From: Petaurus breviceps papuanus
Lineage: Eukaryota > Chordata > Mammalia > Diprotodontia > Petauridae
Assembly (NCBI GenBank): GCA_028583685.1
Contig: JAMXIF010000031.1
Span: 4,809,268 to 4,873,267, forward strand
DNA: 64,000 nucleotides
Direction of reading: 5' to 3'
Shown here: piece by piece, positions 33,225-44,440 of the stretch
Position numbering within the stretch: position 1 is the first letter of the stretch
Layout: each line of letters starts with the position of its first letter
Translations under genes and position numbers: made by a program
The notes under the pieces: model-generated
Database searches by the model: none
Seen by the model: only the letters and a program-made list of their open reading frames with translations
Told to the model about the DNA's origin: nothing

Positions 33225-33824
33225 TTTTAAAAATATCATTTAATATTTTATTTCCCAAAATATATGCAAAAACATTTTAATGTTTTTTTTTTTCAAATTT
33301 TGAGTTCCAAATTCTTTCCCTTCCCTACCTCTCCCCTCATTGAGAAGGCAATTTGATATAGGTTATATATGTACAGTCACGTAAAACACATTTCCATGTA
33401 AGTCATGCTGTAAAAGAAAGCACAGGCCAAAAGAACAACAACAAGAAAAATAAAGAAAGTAAAGGAAAAGCTAACTTTGATCTGCATTCAGGTTCTACCA
33501 GTTCTTTTTCTGGAGATGGACAGCATCTTTCCTTATAACTCCTACAGAATTGTCTTGGATCATTGCATTGCTGAGAATAGCTAGGTTATTCATAATATAT
33601 CACCATACAAAAGTACTGTTGCTGTGTACACTGTTCTCCTGCTTATGCTCATTTCATTTTGCTTCATTTCATGTAAATCTTTTTCCGAGAGCATTCTGCT
33701 TGTCATTTCTCACAGCATAATGGTACTCCATCACAGTCATATACAATAACTTGTTTAGCCATTCCCCAGTTGATAGACATCCCCTCAATTTCCAAATCTT
33801 TGCCATCACTAAAAGATATAAATA

Positions 33825-33883
<59 letters not shown>

Positions 33884-35160
33884 CCTTTTCCTTTAACTCT
33901 TTGGGATACAGACCTAGTAGTGGTATTGTTTGGTCAAAGGATATGCATAATTTTATTGACCTTTGGCCATAGTTCCAAATTGCTTTCCAGAATGGTTGAA
34001 TCTATATACAATTTCACCAACAGTATATTAGTGTTTCAGTTTTCCCACATCTTATCCAACATTTGTCACTTTCCTTTTCTGTCATATTAGCCAATATGAT
34101 AGGTATGTGGTGGTAGGTAAGAGTTGTTTTAATTTGCACTTCTCTAATCAGTAGTGATTTAGAACATTTTTTTCATGTGACTATAGATAGCTTTGATTAC
34201 TTCATCTAAAAACTGCCTATTCATACATATCCTCTGACCATTCATCAATTGAAGAATGGTTCTTATTTCTATGCCATTCTATATATTTAAGAAATGATGT
34301 CTTTATCAGAGAAACTTGCTGTAAAATTTTTTTTCACAGTAATGATGACCAACTATGTTATTTCCTTCCATCTTATTTTCCACCTATTTGTCCTACTCTC
34401 TCTCTCCTTTCACCCTGTTCATTCTCAAAAATGTTTTGCTTCTGACTTTTACCTTCCCCAATCTCCCCTCCCTTCTATCACCCTCCCCTTCTCTTATCCC
34501 CTTCCCTTTTTACTTTCCTGCGTGGTAAGATAGATTTCTACACCCAATTGAATGTGTATGTTACTTCCTCTTTGAGCTAGTTCCGATCAGAGTAAAGTTC
34601 ATGTGCTCCCCTTCCCACTTTCCCCATTTCCCCCTTCATTGTAAAATCTCTTTCAGTCCTCTTTTATATCAGATAATTTATCCCATTCTATCTCTCCCTT
34701 TCTCCTTCTCCCAGTGCAATCTTCTTTCTTATCCATTAATTTTATTTTGTAGATAATCATACCATTACATTTAACTCATATGTCTGCTTTCTGTCTTTGT
34801 ATACTGCTTCTAACTGCCCTACCAATGAGAAAGGTTTTTTTAGTACTTATAAATATCATTTTTCCATGTTGGAGTATAAACAGTTTAACCTTTTTAAATC
34901 TCTTATTATTTCTCTTTCCTGTTTACCTTTTATGCTTCTTTTTTATCTTGTATTTGAAAGTTAAATTTTCTATTTAGCTCTGGTCTTTTCATCAGGAATG
35001 CTTGATGGTCCTCTATTTCATTGAATATCCATTTTTCTCATAAAGATTATACTCAGTTTTGCTGGGTAGATGACTTTTGGTTGTAATCTTAGCTCTTTTC
35101 CTCTCTGGAATATTATATTCTGATTCCACCAAATAAAGGATTTTTTAAATCAGAAAAATG
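33225..35160 (-). mobile_element. Long antisense L1/HAL1 3' part
   Basis: About 1.9 kb. The A-tail side is at the left (TTTTTAAAAATATC and T-runs to about 33295). It then runs through the L1 3' region to the junction with ORF1 at the right (TACTCAGTTTTGCTGGGTAG, which matches the same junction at 46830 in the HAL1-like copy). TACTTTTTTT occurs at both edges and may be a target duplication, but it is low complexity. A TG microsatellite interrupts it at 33827-33881. Confidence 0.8.
33827..33881. repeat. (TG)n microsatellite in L1
   Basis: 27 uninterrupted TG units. Sister copies have only TTTGTGT-like sequence here, so the array expanded after insertion. CVCVCV open frames across it are artefacts. 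Confidence 0.95.
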
Positions 35161-35227
35161 TGAATACTTTTTTTAACCACCTGCATCTGTTCCACATGTT
35201 CATACACATGATTCTTGTCGGAATGAA

Positions 35228-35424
35228 TTCATGGGATCATAGATCTTAGAATAATAGATTTTGATCAGGAAATAACCATGGAAACCACTGAGTCTAACCT
35301 CTTCCTTTTATATATGAAGAAACTGAGGCACAGCATGTTAGATGACTTGTTCATGGTCACACAAATAGTAAGTGCCTGATCAGGATTTGACTCCAGATCT
35401 TTTTGATTACAATTCCTGTGCCTG
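35228..35424 (-). mobile_element. Antisense MAR1-type SINE (left arm of an inverted pair)
   Basis: GATCATAGATCTTAGAATAATAG, GAAACTGAGGCACAGC and CAAATAGTAAGTGCCTG. Directly followed by a sense copy. Confidence 0.8.
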
Positions 35425-35610
35425 GCATAGTAGATGGTGTATTGGCCTTTGAGTCAGAAAGACCTGAGTTGAAATCCTGCCTCAGATAGCGATCTAACTC
35501 TGAGCAAGACATTTAACCTCTCTGGGCCTCATTTCCATATCTATAAAAATGAAGGGATTGAACTCAGTTACCTCCAAGGTCCCTTCCAGCTTTAAATTTT
35601 TAATAAAGAC
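35425..35610 (+). mobile_element. Sense MAR1-type SINE (right arm of an inverted pair)
   Basis: GCCTTTGAGTCAGAAAGACC, TCTGAGCAAGACATTTAACC and AGGTCCCTTCCAGCTTTAAA. Together with the left copy it makes a head-to-head inverted repeat of about 190 bp per arm. Confidence 0.85.
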
Positions 35611-35919
35611 CTTCATAATTTTTTTTCAACCTTATGAATGTTAAATTCCAGCTGGATATGTATAAGTTGAGGAGCCTTAAACAAAATTATAGAGCACATT
35701 GAGTTTATCTATGTTACACTATCTTCCTTTCTATAAATATCTTACCTTTTAATACATCTGACATTGCAATTCCCATTCTACCAATAGATGACCAGTACCT
35801 TCATGCTGTTGATTGCCCATACCAGGTCTAGCAATAAGATTCCACATTCCCAGCCATTCTTCCTAGCTCAATTTTAGGATTACTTTGTAAAGCTAATTTC
35901 ATAGGATAATATTGTTATA

Positions 35920-36250
35920 TGATCAGAGGATTTAGAGCTGGAAGGGACTTTAGAGATCATATAGCCTAGAGATATCAAATTCAGAGCAGCAAAATTCTCA
36001 AGTTAGGACTTAGCCAGATAAAAATGCAATTGGAAAATGTTTAAGAAAATAATTATAGATATAATAGGATATAGAGAACATTTATTTGTGATTTTCTAAT
36101 TCAGTAAGTAGCCTGCAGGGATTCTTCTCTATTTGAGTTTGATACCACTGATCTAGTCTACCAAATACATAAAGAAATGGAGGTCCAGAGAGATGATGTG
36201 ATTCTTCTATGATCACTGTGATTAGACCCTAATAGTTTGTTAGCCCTTAA
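35920..36250 (-). mobile_element. Antisense MAR1-type SINE split by a hAT element
   Basis: Left part GGATTTAGAGCTGGAAGGGAC up to 35966; right part from 36151 (AAATGGAGGTCCAGAGAGATG). The halves join after removal of 35967-36150 and one 8-bp duplication. Confidence 0.75.
35967..36150 (-). mobile_element. hAT-type non-autonomous DNA transposon
   Basis: 184 bp with inverted ends TAGAGATATCAAATTC at the left and GAGTTTGATACCACTG at the right; the latter is the reverse complement of CAGTGGTATCAAACTC, a hAT-like terminus. The flanks ATATAGCC (35959-35966) and ATCTAGTC (36151-36158) are an 8-bp target duplication with 2 differences, as expected for hAT. No transposase; it must have been moved in trans. 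Confidence 0.8.
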
Positions 36251-36279
36251 TAGCAATCAGTGAGTGACATCTTTCTTAG

Positions 36280-36450
36280 ATTCATGCATTCATCAAACAC
36301 TGAGTGCTTACTGTGTTCAAGGTGTTATACTTGGTGTATGGGGAATCCATAATGATATAAGATGTAATCCCCATCCTCAATGAAGGTTGCAGGTAGTTGA
36401 GGGAGACAGTATGTATATGTACATATCTGACAGTAAATACATATCTATTT
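36280..36450 (-). mobile_element. Antisense L2 3' fragment
   Basis: CACTGAGTGCTTACTGTGTTC and ATGTAATCCCCATCCTCAATG. Confidence 0.55.
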
Positions 36451-36589
36451 GATGAGTGTCTTCTATGTTGTAACCTACATGGGTAAATGATATTGGAATT
36501 CCATTAACTAAGGAAGGACCAGTGAGGAGAAATTTTTGAGTACAGAGCACTTCAGGGCTCCTTAAATAACACAATATAGGTTTGTAGGA

Positions 36590-36778
36590 TCAAAGGATCT
36601 TAGTGTTGGAATTTGTCAATTAGTTCAAACCTCTCACTCTGTGAAAGAATCATCTGAGGCTTAGAGAAGTACAGTGGCTCACCAAAGGTCTCTAGTTAGT
36701 AAGTGGCAGAAGCAGGCTTCACACTGAGGTTTTTATGGCCTTAGATTCAGTTTTTTTTTTCACTACAGTGTACTGTTT
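36590..36778 (-). mobile_element. Antisense MAR1-type SINE
   Basis: ATCAAAGGATCTTAGTGTTGG, CATCTGAGGCTTAGAGAAG and TTAGTAAGTGGCAGAAGC in order. Confidence 0.75.
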
Positions 36779-37017
36779 CTCCATTTCTCAAGGGACTGTG
36801 GTTGATTCTTCTTGACTGTGCCTGCTACTTGGGCAATGATCCTTTCCCAGGAAAGGCTGGATAAGGAATACGCAGGTAGAAGGTGGGTGTGTCATTCTTT
36901 GCCATGGCTTCTTCATTGTTGCAATCTCCCCTGATGTCTCACTTTTCTAAATTTACTACAGGTATGTCCCCATGGTTACTGATCTCCTGAGGCTTCTGAT
37001 CTTCCTGCTTAGCTGAT

Positions 37018-37258
37018 TTGTTGTTGTTCAGTCATATCTGACTGTGCATGACACCATTTGGGGCTTTCGTGGCAAAGATATTGGAATGGTTTGCTATTTC
37101 CTTCTCCAGCTACTTTTGCAGATGAGGAAACTTAAGCAAATGGATTTAAGTAACTTGCCCAAGATCATATGACTTAAAAGTGTCTGAGACCAGATCGGAA
37201 TTTGGATCTTTTTTATTTCAGGCCTGGTGCCCTATCCACTGTGCCATCTGGCTGTCCT
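37018..37258 (-). mobile_element. Antisense marsupial SINE, nearly complete
   Basis: Tail first (TTGTTGTTCAGTCATATCTG, CACCATTTGGGGCTTTCG), then TTTGCAGATGAGGAAAC and the head CTATCCACTGTGCCATCTGG. Same subfamily as the half copy at 6151-6301. Confidence 0.85.
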
Positions 37259-37421
37259 ATTAGCTTAGCTTATTAAATAGTCTTTTAAAATCAGAAATAG
37301 AAAATGTCAGCTTCTTTTGCATTCTCATAGCGCTTAGGGTCTTAATCTCTTGATTTGGTGCTTAATTATTTGATATTGAATGACTTCATGTATTTATCTT
37401 ATCTTCTTGAAAATATGATAT

Positions 37422-38451
37422 ATTGAAGGGCAGAGCCAAGATGGCAGAGTAAAAGCAGGAACTTGGCTGAGCTCCTGCTCCAACCACCTCCAATACTGGA
37501 AAATATGACTCTAAACAAATTTTAGAGCAACAGAACCCACAAAGTGACTGAGAGAAACAAATCTCTCACTGAAGCCAGCCTGGCAGGCCAACAGGAAGGG
37601 TTTATCACACTGAGCTGGGAGCCCAGCACAGTCCCGCAAGAGCTGCTCAGGCCCAGATCTGGGGTGGACTCGACCAGGGGCACAGACTGGCCAGAGAGGA
37701 CTTTAGGAGAGTGAATCACCAGCAGATGTGGCAGTTTCCAGACTTCTCAACCCATAAACCCCCCAAAGAAAGTAAAAGGTCAGTAGGGAACTCTGTTGGA
37801 ACTGGGTGGAGAAGAGCATGGCCTGGCCCCTGCCTCTGGGGTAAGAGGTTGTGGAGCTGTGTGGCTGCAGCTGCTGCCCTGTGGCTGCCTCTGGAGCTCT
37901 GAGCCTGCAGATTGTGGGGGGACCAAGCACCTGTTCAGAGGGTAATTGCTCTTGCTTTGACCTGCCTGGATCTGGGTTGTTGTCTTGGATGGTGGTCCTG
38001 GGGTGAGAAACGCCCGTGTGCCAAAGCTTGTGGTGGCTATAGTGAGGGTGCCCTCCTCAGACCTCTGACAAATGTGAAAACCCCAGTGATTTGGGGTACA
38101 GCTCTCTCCACTCTGGAAGCAGAGTTTTACCATGGCAAAGAGCTCAAAAGTCAAGTAATTGACTGGCAAGATGAGCAAGCAGAGGAAGCACAATCAGACC
38201 ATAGAATACTTTTTTGGGGACAAAAAGGATCAAAACATGGAACCAGAAGAAGTCCAAACACCTGCATCAAAAGCTTCCAAAAAAACATCAACTGGTTACA
38301 GACCATGGAAGAGCTCAAGAAGGATTTTAAAAATCAAGTAAAAGAAGTAGAGGAAAAATTGGGAAGAGAAATGAGAATGATGCAAGAAAATCATGAAAAG
38401 CAAGTCAACAGCCTGCTAAAGGAGATCTCCCCAAAAAACTGAAAAAAAGTG
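37422..38451 (+). mobile_element. 3'-truncated L1: 5' UTR plus start of ORF1
   Basis: Starts with GGGCAGAGCCAAGATGGCAG (37427), an L1 5' end, and carries about 750 bp of 5' UTR. ORF1 starts near 38171 (MSKQRKHNQTIEYFFGDKKDQ), shifts frame once, and continues as a coiled coil (LQTMEELKKDFKNQVKEVEE) that stops at an A-rich end near 38440-38449. The flanks AATATGATAT at 37412-37421 and 38452-38461 are identical. The element therefore has a genuine 5' end but lacks about three quarters of ORF1, all of ORF2 and the 3' UTR. Confidence 0.8.
38171..38442 (+). pseudogene. L1 ORF1 N-terminal remnant
   Basis: Encodes the disordered N-terminus and the beginning of the coiled coil of L1 ORF1p, the RNA-binding chaperone that forms trimers. 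It compares well with the 47045-47770 copy (GDKKEQSMEQEE against GDKKDQNMEPEE; EVEERLGREMRMMQEN against EVEEKLGREMRMMQEN). One frameshift lies in the A-run after KASKK. The RNA-recognition and C-terminal domains are absent. Confidence 0.8.
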
Positions 38452-38461
38452 AATATGATAT

Positions 38462-39290
38462 GCTTACTGAGTAATGGAGTAATAGAGTAATATCTTATTC
38501 AATCAAACCCTGGATAACATGGAGAATACTTCCCAGAAAAAAAAATAAACTCAAAACACCTCCATTGTGTACCATATCTAGTCCTATGTTTTCTCTGTAA
38601 TTTAGATTACCTATAATTATCTCATTTTTCTTCCCACTACAAATTTTCCATCTGAAAAATGTCAAATACTTATAACGTCTTTAAAGGCCCTTATTATAAC
38701 CAGAAGAAAAGCCAGGTGGTTGATCTGTGAAGCAAGAAGTCAGCAGTTGTTGCTAATAGCTCTGAGGATGCCAACTTCTCTACTACTCTTAGGCTCCAGA
38801 ATATAAAATTAGGGAGACTGAACCTTTGACTTTAGGGTGACACATTTTAATATAATGTTTAAGCTACCTGTTTCGAAAGGAAGAAGAGTCAGAGCCAGAG
38901 ACCTTGTGTGGAAGAATAAGAAAGCTCTGGATAATTTGGTGACCTGGGTGGTTTTTCCTGTGTGTTTGTGTTCACCTGTATTGTGTGCATGCTGTGAAAA
39001 GTCTCTTATGTTGGGTTGTATAATAAGCTTCTTGAGATTTTAAATACAGAGAATGCCAAAAAAGCTGGACAATAACAATCCTTTGTTGCAAAATCAGTAA
39101 CAGCTATATCTTTGTCAGCACCTAAGCATTTCTTTATTCTTTCAAGAATATTCATGTCAGAGGCCGTAGAACCCTGGTAGCCAGACATTGCAGGGCCTTG
39201 AGAGCCATCATGTTTGAGGTATTAAATGTTTGTGGAACAGCTTTATCTTGGATAGTTCCTTTTTGAAAAAGGCATTGCATCTCAGTTATT
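38462..39290. other. No feature recognised
   Basis: About 830 bp without a supported exon or repeat. Confidence 0.4.
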
Positions 39291-39294
39291 TGTG

Positions 39295-39420
39295 TTGGGC
39301 CATTTCAATTCATTTCCGCAATAAGCATTTACTAAGGGTCTATTGATGTGAGTGCTAGTGATATCAAGAGAAAACAAAATAGTCACTGCCTGAAAGGAAT
39401 TTGTATTTTTTTCAAGAAAA
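39295..39420 (-). mobile_element. Antisense L2 3' fragment
   Basis: CAATAAGCATTTACTAAGGG and the following weak match. Confidence 0.45.
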
Positions 39421-39535
39421 ATATTTTTTCTAGGGAAAACTGTACATGTACTATGACATGTACATGGAAAAGTAAATATAATGCAAATTCAAAGTAACAA
39501 AAAATAATTAGAGGTGAGAGGGAAGAGGGAAAGGG

Positions 39536-39632
39536 GGCAGGGAGAGAGTTAGAGAGGGAGGGGGTGAGCGAGAGAGAGAGAGAGAGAAGAAGAAGTAGTA
39601 GTATTAGTAGTAGTAGTAGTAGTAGTAGTTTT
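39536..39632. repeat. (GA)n and (AGT)n simple repeats
   Basis: Purine-rich GAGGG units, about 8 AG units, then AAG and about 13 AGT/TAG triplets. Confidence 0.95.
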
Positions 39633-39799
39633 GACTCTAAATTTCCTCCACAAAAAAAGACAGAATGTTACCTCAGAGCAGCAGAAATAAACAGGGGGTA
39701 AAACATTTGTCCTCCTAAGACAATTTGAGAAGGCCCAAGGAAAGAGCAGGGGCAGAGGTTTGGCCTGAGTGAAGTGCAAACAGTTCTAGGCAGACTCTG

Positions 39800-41856
39800 A
39801 TTAATCAACAAAAAAGCCCTAGGGGCAGCTGGGTTGAGAGGCAGTCTCAGTCTTTGAAGCTTTCATGTCACAGTGTGGTGGTCTAATGTCAGAGTAGGAA
39901 AAGATTGAAGGATCTTCTACTGTAGGGGGATGACTGGATGCATTCCAGCTGTGGCTGCAGGGAGGAGTTAGCACACATCTGGTGAGTACAGTAGCAAGGG
40001 GCAGGGACCTTGTTGACTGTGGCACTTGCAGAAGAGCAGAACCCTGCTTTCAGTTTTGGGGCAGAGAGCAGCCACTGGAAGGCCCAACAGGGAGCAATAT
40101 CATTTGTGGGACAATGTGGCTGAGGGACCCTAGCTGTGGTTTAGGAGTGTAGAGGAGAGCCCAAGTTTTGGCCCCAAGATGGACCTAGGAAGGACCTGAG
40201 GTTTGGGGCACCATTCCCCATACCTCAGGACTAAAACTTGATTACACTAATAACTGCTAAAAACAAGATAATACAAAATAAATAAATAAATGAAATGAAA
40301 AAGCAAAGGAGAAAGAGCCCAACTATAGTTACTATGGGGATAGAGAAGACCTGGGTTCTCATTCAGAGGAAGATGATGGAACTAAAAAAGCCATTCTTTT
40401 TTCAATGAGAAATGTCAAATTATCCTAAGCACAAAAAGAGTTCTTGGAAGAACTTAAAAAGGACTTTCAAATAAGAGAGATTGAGGGAAAAAAATACAAA
40501 AAAAAGAACAGTTCAAGAAAATCAATAAAACTATGAAAAGAAAGTCAAGCAACTGGAAGTAGAGAATCAAAAACTCAAGGAAGAAAATAATTCCTTGAAA
40601 ACTAGAATCAGGCAAGAGGAAGCTAATGACATTCTAAGACACCAAAAAAATCATAAAATCAAAAGAATGAAAAAAATAGAAGAGAAAGTGAAAAAAATCA
40701 TCAGAAAAACAACTGATCTGGAGAACAGATTGAGGAGAAATAATACAATAGTCAGACTAACTGAAATTTATAATAAGAAAAAGAATCTTGATATAATATT
40801 ATAGGAAATTATTAAGGAAAATTGCCCTGAATTTCTAGAGAAAGCAAGCAAAGTAAAAATAGAAAAAAAAATCCAGCAATCACCACCTGAAAGAGATCCC
40901 AGAAAGAAAACTTACAGGAATATCATAGTCAGGTTTCAAAGTTCTCAGGTTAAGGAGAAAATATTAGAAGCAACAAGAAACAAACAATTTAAATATCATG
41001 GAGTTACAAAAAGTATTACTCCAGACCCAGTAACTACTATGTTGAAAGTCTGTAGGTCTTTGGAATACTACATTTTGCAAAGCAAAAAAGCTGTTGTTTT
41101 GACCAAGAGTAACTTACCCAGCAAAGTTAAGTATGATTTTTAATGAAAAAATTGAAATTTAACAAACTCAAAGACTTTCAGGTTTTTGTTACAAAAACCC
41201 CAGAATTTAAGGGAAAATTCAACATACGATATCCAGGAGAAATATAAGATAAACATTAAAGACCAATTATAAGAACCCAACAAGGATAAATTGTTTAAGT
41301 TGCATATGTGAAAATATGAGCAGTACTCTTAAAATTGTCATCATTACTTGGGTAGTTTAAAAGAAGTATGTGGGCTGAGCTGAGTATGATGAGATGACTA
41401 AAAAAAAATGTATAGGGAGGGATAAAAAGAGTAATTATCTCATACAAATGAGGCTAGTAGGAGGGAAGGTGGGTAGTGCTAGAATTTTACTCTCAACAGG
41501 AATGTGTTAAAGAGGGAATAACATATATATCTAGAAGGGTAAAAAATAGTCTCCTAAATTTGGAAAGGAATAAGAGGACAGAGTGGGGGGAGAAGATAAT
41601 GGAGGGACTCTTAGTGGGGTGGGTAGGTTAAAGAATAGGAGAGCAAGGTAGCAGGTAGAAGTAAAGCAGAGGAAAGAAGATCAGATAAATAGGGTGAGAA
41701 GGATAGTGAGGCAAAATAGGAAGTAGGAAAATACACAAGTAATTGTATCTTAGGATGTGAATGGCATGAATTTACCCATAAAACAGAAACAGATAGTAAA
41801 TTAAAAATTTGAATTAAACAATATATGCTTTCAAGAAACATAAAAATGAAAGATAC
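39800..41856 (+). mobile_element. Old L1: 5' UTR, ORF1 and start of ORF2
   Basis: First half of an old sense L1. 5' UTR about 39800-40300; ORF1 about 40340-41180. ORF1 peptides include IEEKVKKIIRKTTDLENRLRRNN (RNA-recognition entry) and, further on, KENCPEF and SPPERDPRKKTYRNIIVRF. Then comes the start of the ORF2 endonuclease (NGMNLPIKQKQIVN, NNICFQET). The element continues at 43175 after a 1.3-kb LTR insertion. Many stops: older than the other L1 copies here. Confidence 0.75.
40340..41180 (+). pseudogene. L1 ORF1 remnant (old copy)
   Basis: The longest open piece is 40595-40804, coiled coil and linker (RQEEANDILRHQKNHKIKRMKKIEEKVKK). It ends in NLDIIL, followed by a stop and then ENCPEF in the same frame. 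The C-terminal domain is recognisable only in fragments (LKVCRSLEYYI). Confidence 0.7.
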
Positions 41857-43174
41857 TGTAACACCAATTAAGGCAGCAAATTTGAGGGCTGCTGCTGTGA
41901 ATAATTTTAAGATTCTAATCACAAGGTATAATGAACATGCTATTCAGAATTAAACCTTATTCAAGAAACTAAAGCATTTACAATTCATAACAACATAACA
42001 ACTTATTACCAAGGTGGCCACATGACCTTAAAGAAAACATATCATCCAGTATATAAGGTAACATTCAGTATGTAATATGGTACATAGCATATGTTATTGC
42101 TTTCCATTTATAATGTGGCACGCATATCCCAAAATAGTTGTTTATACAATCAGGGGGTCCCAGGTCAGGGTCTTCACTAGGGCAACACATCCTTAAGGAG
42201 TAGCAGAAAATATAAACACCCTCCACCCCTAATTCACAGTAGGTTACAATCCCCTCAATCCAAAATATCCAAGTAAATTCCACTTCTGGGGTGTGTCCTC
42301 ATGCTGCAGTTGCTGGCTCCCACCTGGCACTTTCACTGCTCCTGCTTTGCTGCAAAGTTTTCTTCTTGACTCGGGGCTGACTCCTGAGCCCCATGGCTTT
42401 TCCTTTGTGGGCTGACCATTCCAGGCTCCTGCCTGGGTTCGCATGAAGGCAGTTCTCTGCTTCTTCTGCTCCTTGTCTCAGCTCACAGGGGAAGGGACTG
42501 CTGCACTCTTAACTCTCCCTGCTCCTGCCTGATAGCAGGCTCCATGGGCTCCTGCCCCCAGCTTCTTTCTCTGCCAAGACAAAGCTTAACAGGGCAACAA
42601 CAATATTTACAGACATTACCAGCACCAGCACCCCCCCCCCCCATCTCAATTCACTTTCACAGCCCAGAGCCTCTGTGAAAACAACTCTTAAAAAGGGCTT
42701 AAACTAAGCCTCCTTCCCAATGGCAGGTCTCTGCCCTTCAACTCAATTCACTTTCACAACCAGGAGGCTCCTTCAATGAAGTTCTGTGACTGCAGCCACC
42801 CCTAACCTTCTCAATGTTCCAATCTCAATGCTTATTTTCTTCTTCATTTTCTCTCCTCTTCTTCTAGGTTCACATTCATAGCTGGGTGTCTCTTTAACAA
42901 TGGCTATCCAGAATCTTGTTCAGGACATGAAGAGTTCTCAGGAGTGAGGAAATTCGGCACCTGACTGACCCAGTGCCCAAAGGATTGAAAGCACTCACAC
43001 CTCTGCATCTAATTGATTTGGTGCCCAAAGCATGAAAGCTACCCTCAGCACCTAAAGTGCTATAGTTTTGGATTACCAGGGATTAATCCTTCAGATGTTT
43101 ACAATTTAGCCTGAGGCTGGGAAACTGAATTCTAAAAGAAAAGTGACAAAAATCCCACCTTGCTTGTGGTTATA
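41857..43174 (-). mobile_element. Long LTR-like fossil (family copy A) in L1
   Basis: A 1318-bp non-coding block inserted in the L1 endonuclease region. GATAC flanks it on both sides (41852-41856, 43175-43179), a 5-bp duplication. The ends are TGTAACACC at the left and GTGGTTATA at the right, an imperfect inverted pair. Internal landmarks shared with copy B are CTGCTGCTGTGAA, AAACATATCATCCAGTA and AAGACAAAGCTTAACAGG. It includes a 12-C run at 42631-42642. No viral genes. Read as a solo LTR of an ERVL-like or other class with 5-bp duplications. Confidence 0.6.
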
Positions 43175-44440
43175 GATACCCACAAAAGATAAAATAAAGG
43201 GCAGGAGTAGAATTTAGTATGCAAAAACGCAGGAATAGTAATCATGATCTCAGATAGAGTTAGAGTTAAAATATATTGATTCACTCAAAAGACAAAAATA
43301 GAGAAACTACACTATGGGTCAGCAATATTATTCAGTATTGTTTTAGACCACTTAAAATATATAGACAGTATAAAATACTTGAGCATATACCTGCCAAGAC
43401 AGACATAGCAACTGTATCAATATAAACATAAAATTCTTTTTATGCAAATAAACTCAAATTGAAATAATTGAAGTAATATTAATTGTTCATGGGTAGATGA
43501 AACCAATGTAATTTTAAAAATGATAATTTTGCCTAACTAATCTATTTCTGCAATGTCATCCCAATTAAATTACTAAAAACATTCTTATTGAGATAGAAAA
43601 AATAATGTAGAAGAACAAAAGATAAAGAACTTCAAAGAAGCCAGGGAAAATAGATGTAGATTCAGCAGTGTTGGACCTGAAACTATATTATAAGCTAACA
43701 GTATTGTTGAAGTACAAAAAGTATAATTTTGATTATTTTAAATTAAATTTTTCTTGTATAAGTAAAATCTATATAGCCAAGAACAGAAAGAATGCAGAAA
43801 ATTTGGGGGAAACTTTCATAGACAATTTCTCAGATAGGATGTGATTAAATTTGAATATTGCTGTGGTGTAGGAAATGATGAGTTGGTTGATTTAGAAAAA
43901 AAAAACATGGAAAGAATTGGACTTATGAAAAAAGATGCTGTCCACTTTCAGAGAAACAGTTGATAGGAGGAAATAAGCATGGTATGGTCTTACATATATG
44001 TATATGAGTGTATGTATGTATATGTTTATAGATATCCATGTATACCTACATACACATATACATGCAAACATAACATATATACATTCAAACATAACACATA
44101 TATACATATACATACATATATACATACATATACACATATTTCCATGCTTAATTGTAGCCTTCCTTAGTGTGGGGGAAGAGGAGGAAAGAAAAAATAAAGT
44201 AAAAAAGTATACAGCAGAGAACAAAAGAAAACTGACAAGGAAGCAAAGAAAAGCTGGACAGCTTTGAAACCAATGTCTAGTATTTATTATATAGATTTTC
44301 TTGAAATGGAAATTTATTGCTTTATATTGAATATTCTCTTATGGTCTGATGTGTACATGCAATGTTCCCCCCTCCCCGCCTTTCCTCATTTTGTATTTAA
44401 GTTTAAAATAAAAAATATAATTTTTTTAAAATAACAAAAC
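43175..44440 (+). mobile_element. Old L1, ORF2 remains and 3' end
   Basis: Continuation of 39800-41856. The endonuclease part resumes (AGGGCAGGAGTAGAATTTAG, AGGAATAGTAATCATGATCTC). From about 43440 the sequence jumps to the C-terminal part of ORF2 (TTTTGCCTAACTAATC, CCTGAAACTATATTATAAGC), so the reverse transcriptase core is deleted. The 3' UTR contains TATG/ACAT simple repeats (about 43985-44140), and the end is near 44440 (AAAATAAAAAATATAATTT). Confidence 0.75.
43985..44140. repeat. (TATG)/(ACAT) simple sequence in L1 3' UTR
   Basis: Imperfect tetranucleotide repeats on both sides of a centre, giving some dyad symmetry. Open frames across it are low-complexity artefacts. Confidence 0.85.

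Noticed and set aside
33751-34090. CVCVCV cysteine-rich peptide
   Set aside because: Translation of a TG microsatellite inside an L1 3' region.
37703-38193. Overlapping antisense frames at the L1 5' UTR as coding
   Set aside because: They arise from the relatively GC-rich L1 5' UTR and its low stop density; no homology.
37912-38442. 176-codon open frame as a novel protein
   Set aside because: The C-terminal 60 residues are L1 ORF1 coiled coil and the rest is translated L1 5' UTR.
43892-44267. YICMYM-type membrane peptide
   Set aside because: Translation of TATG/ACAT simple repeats in an L1 3' UTR.
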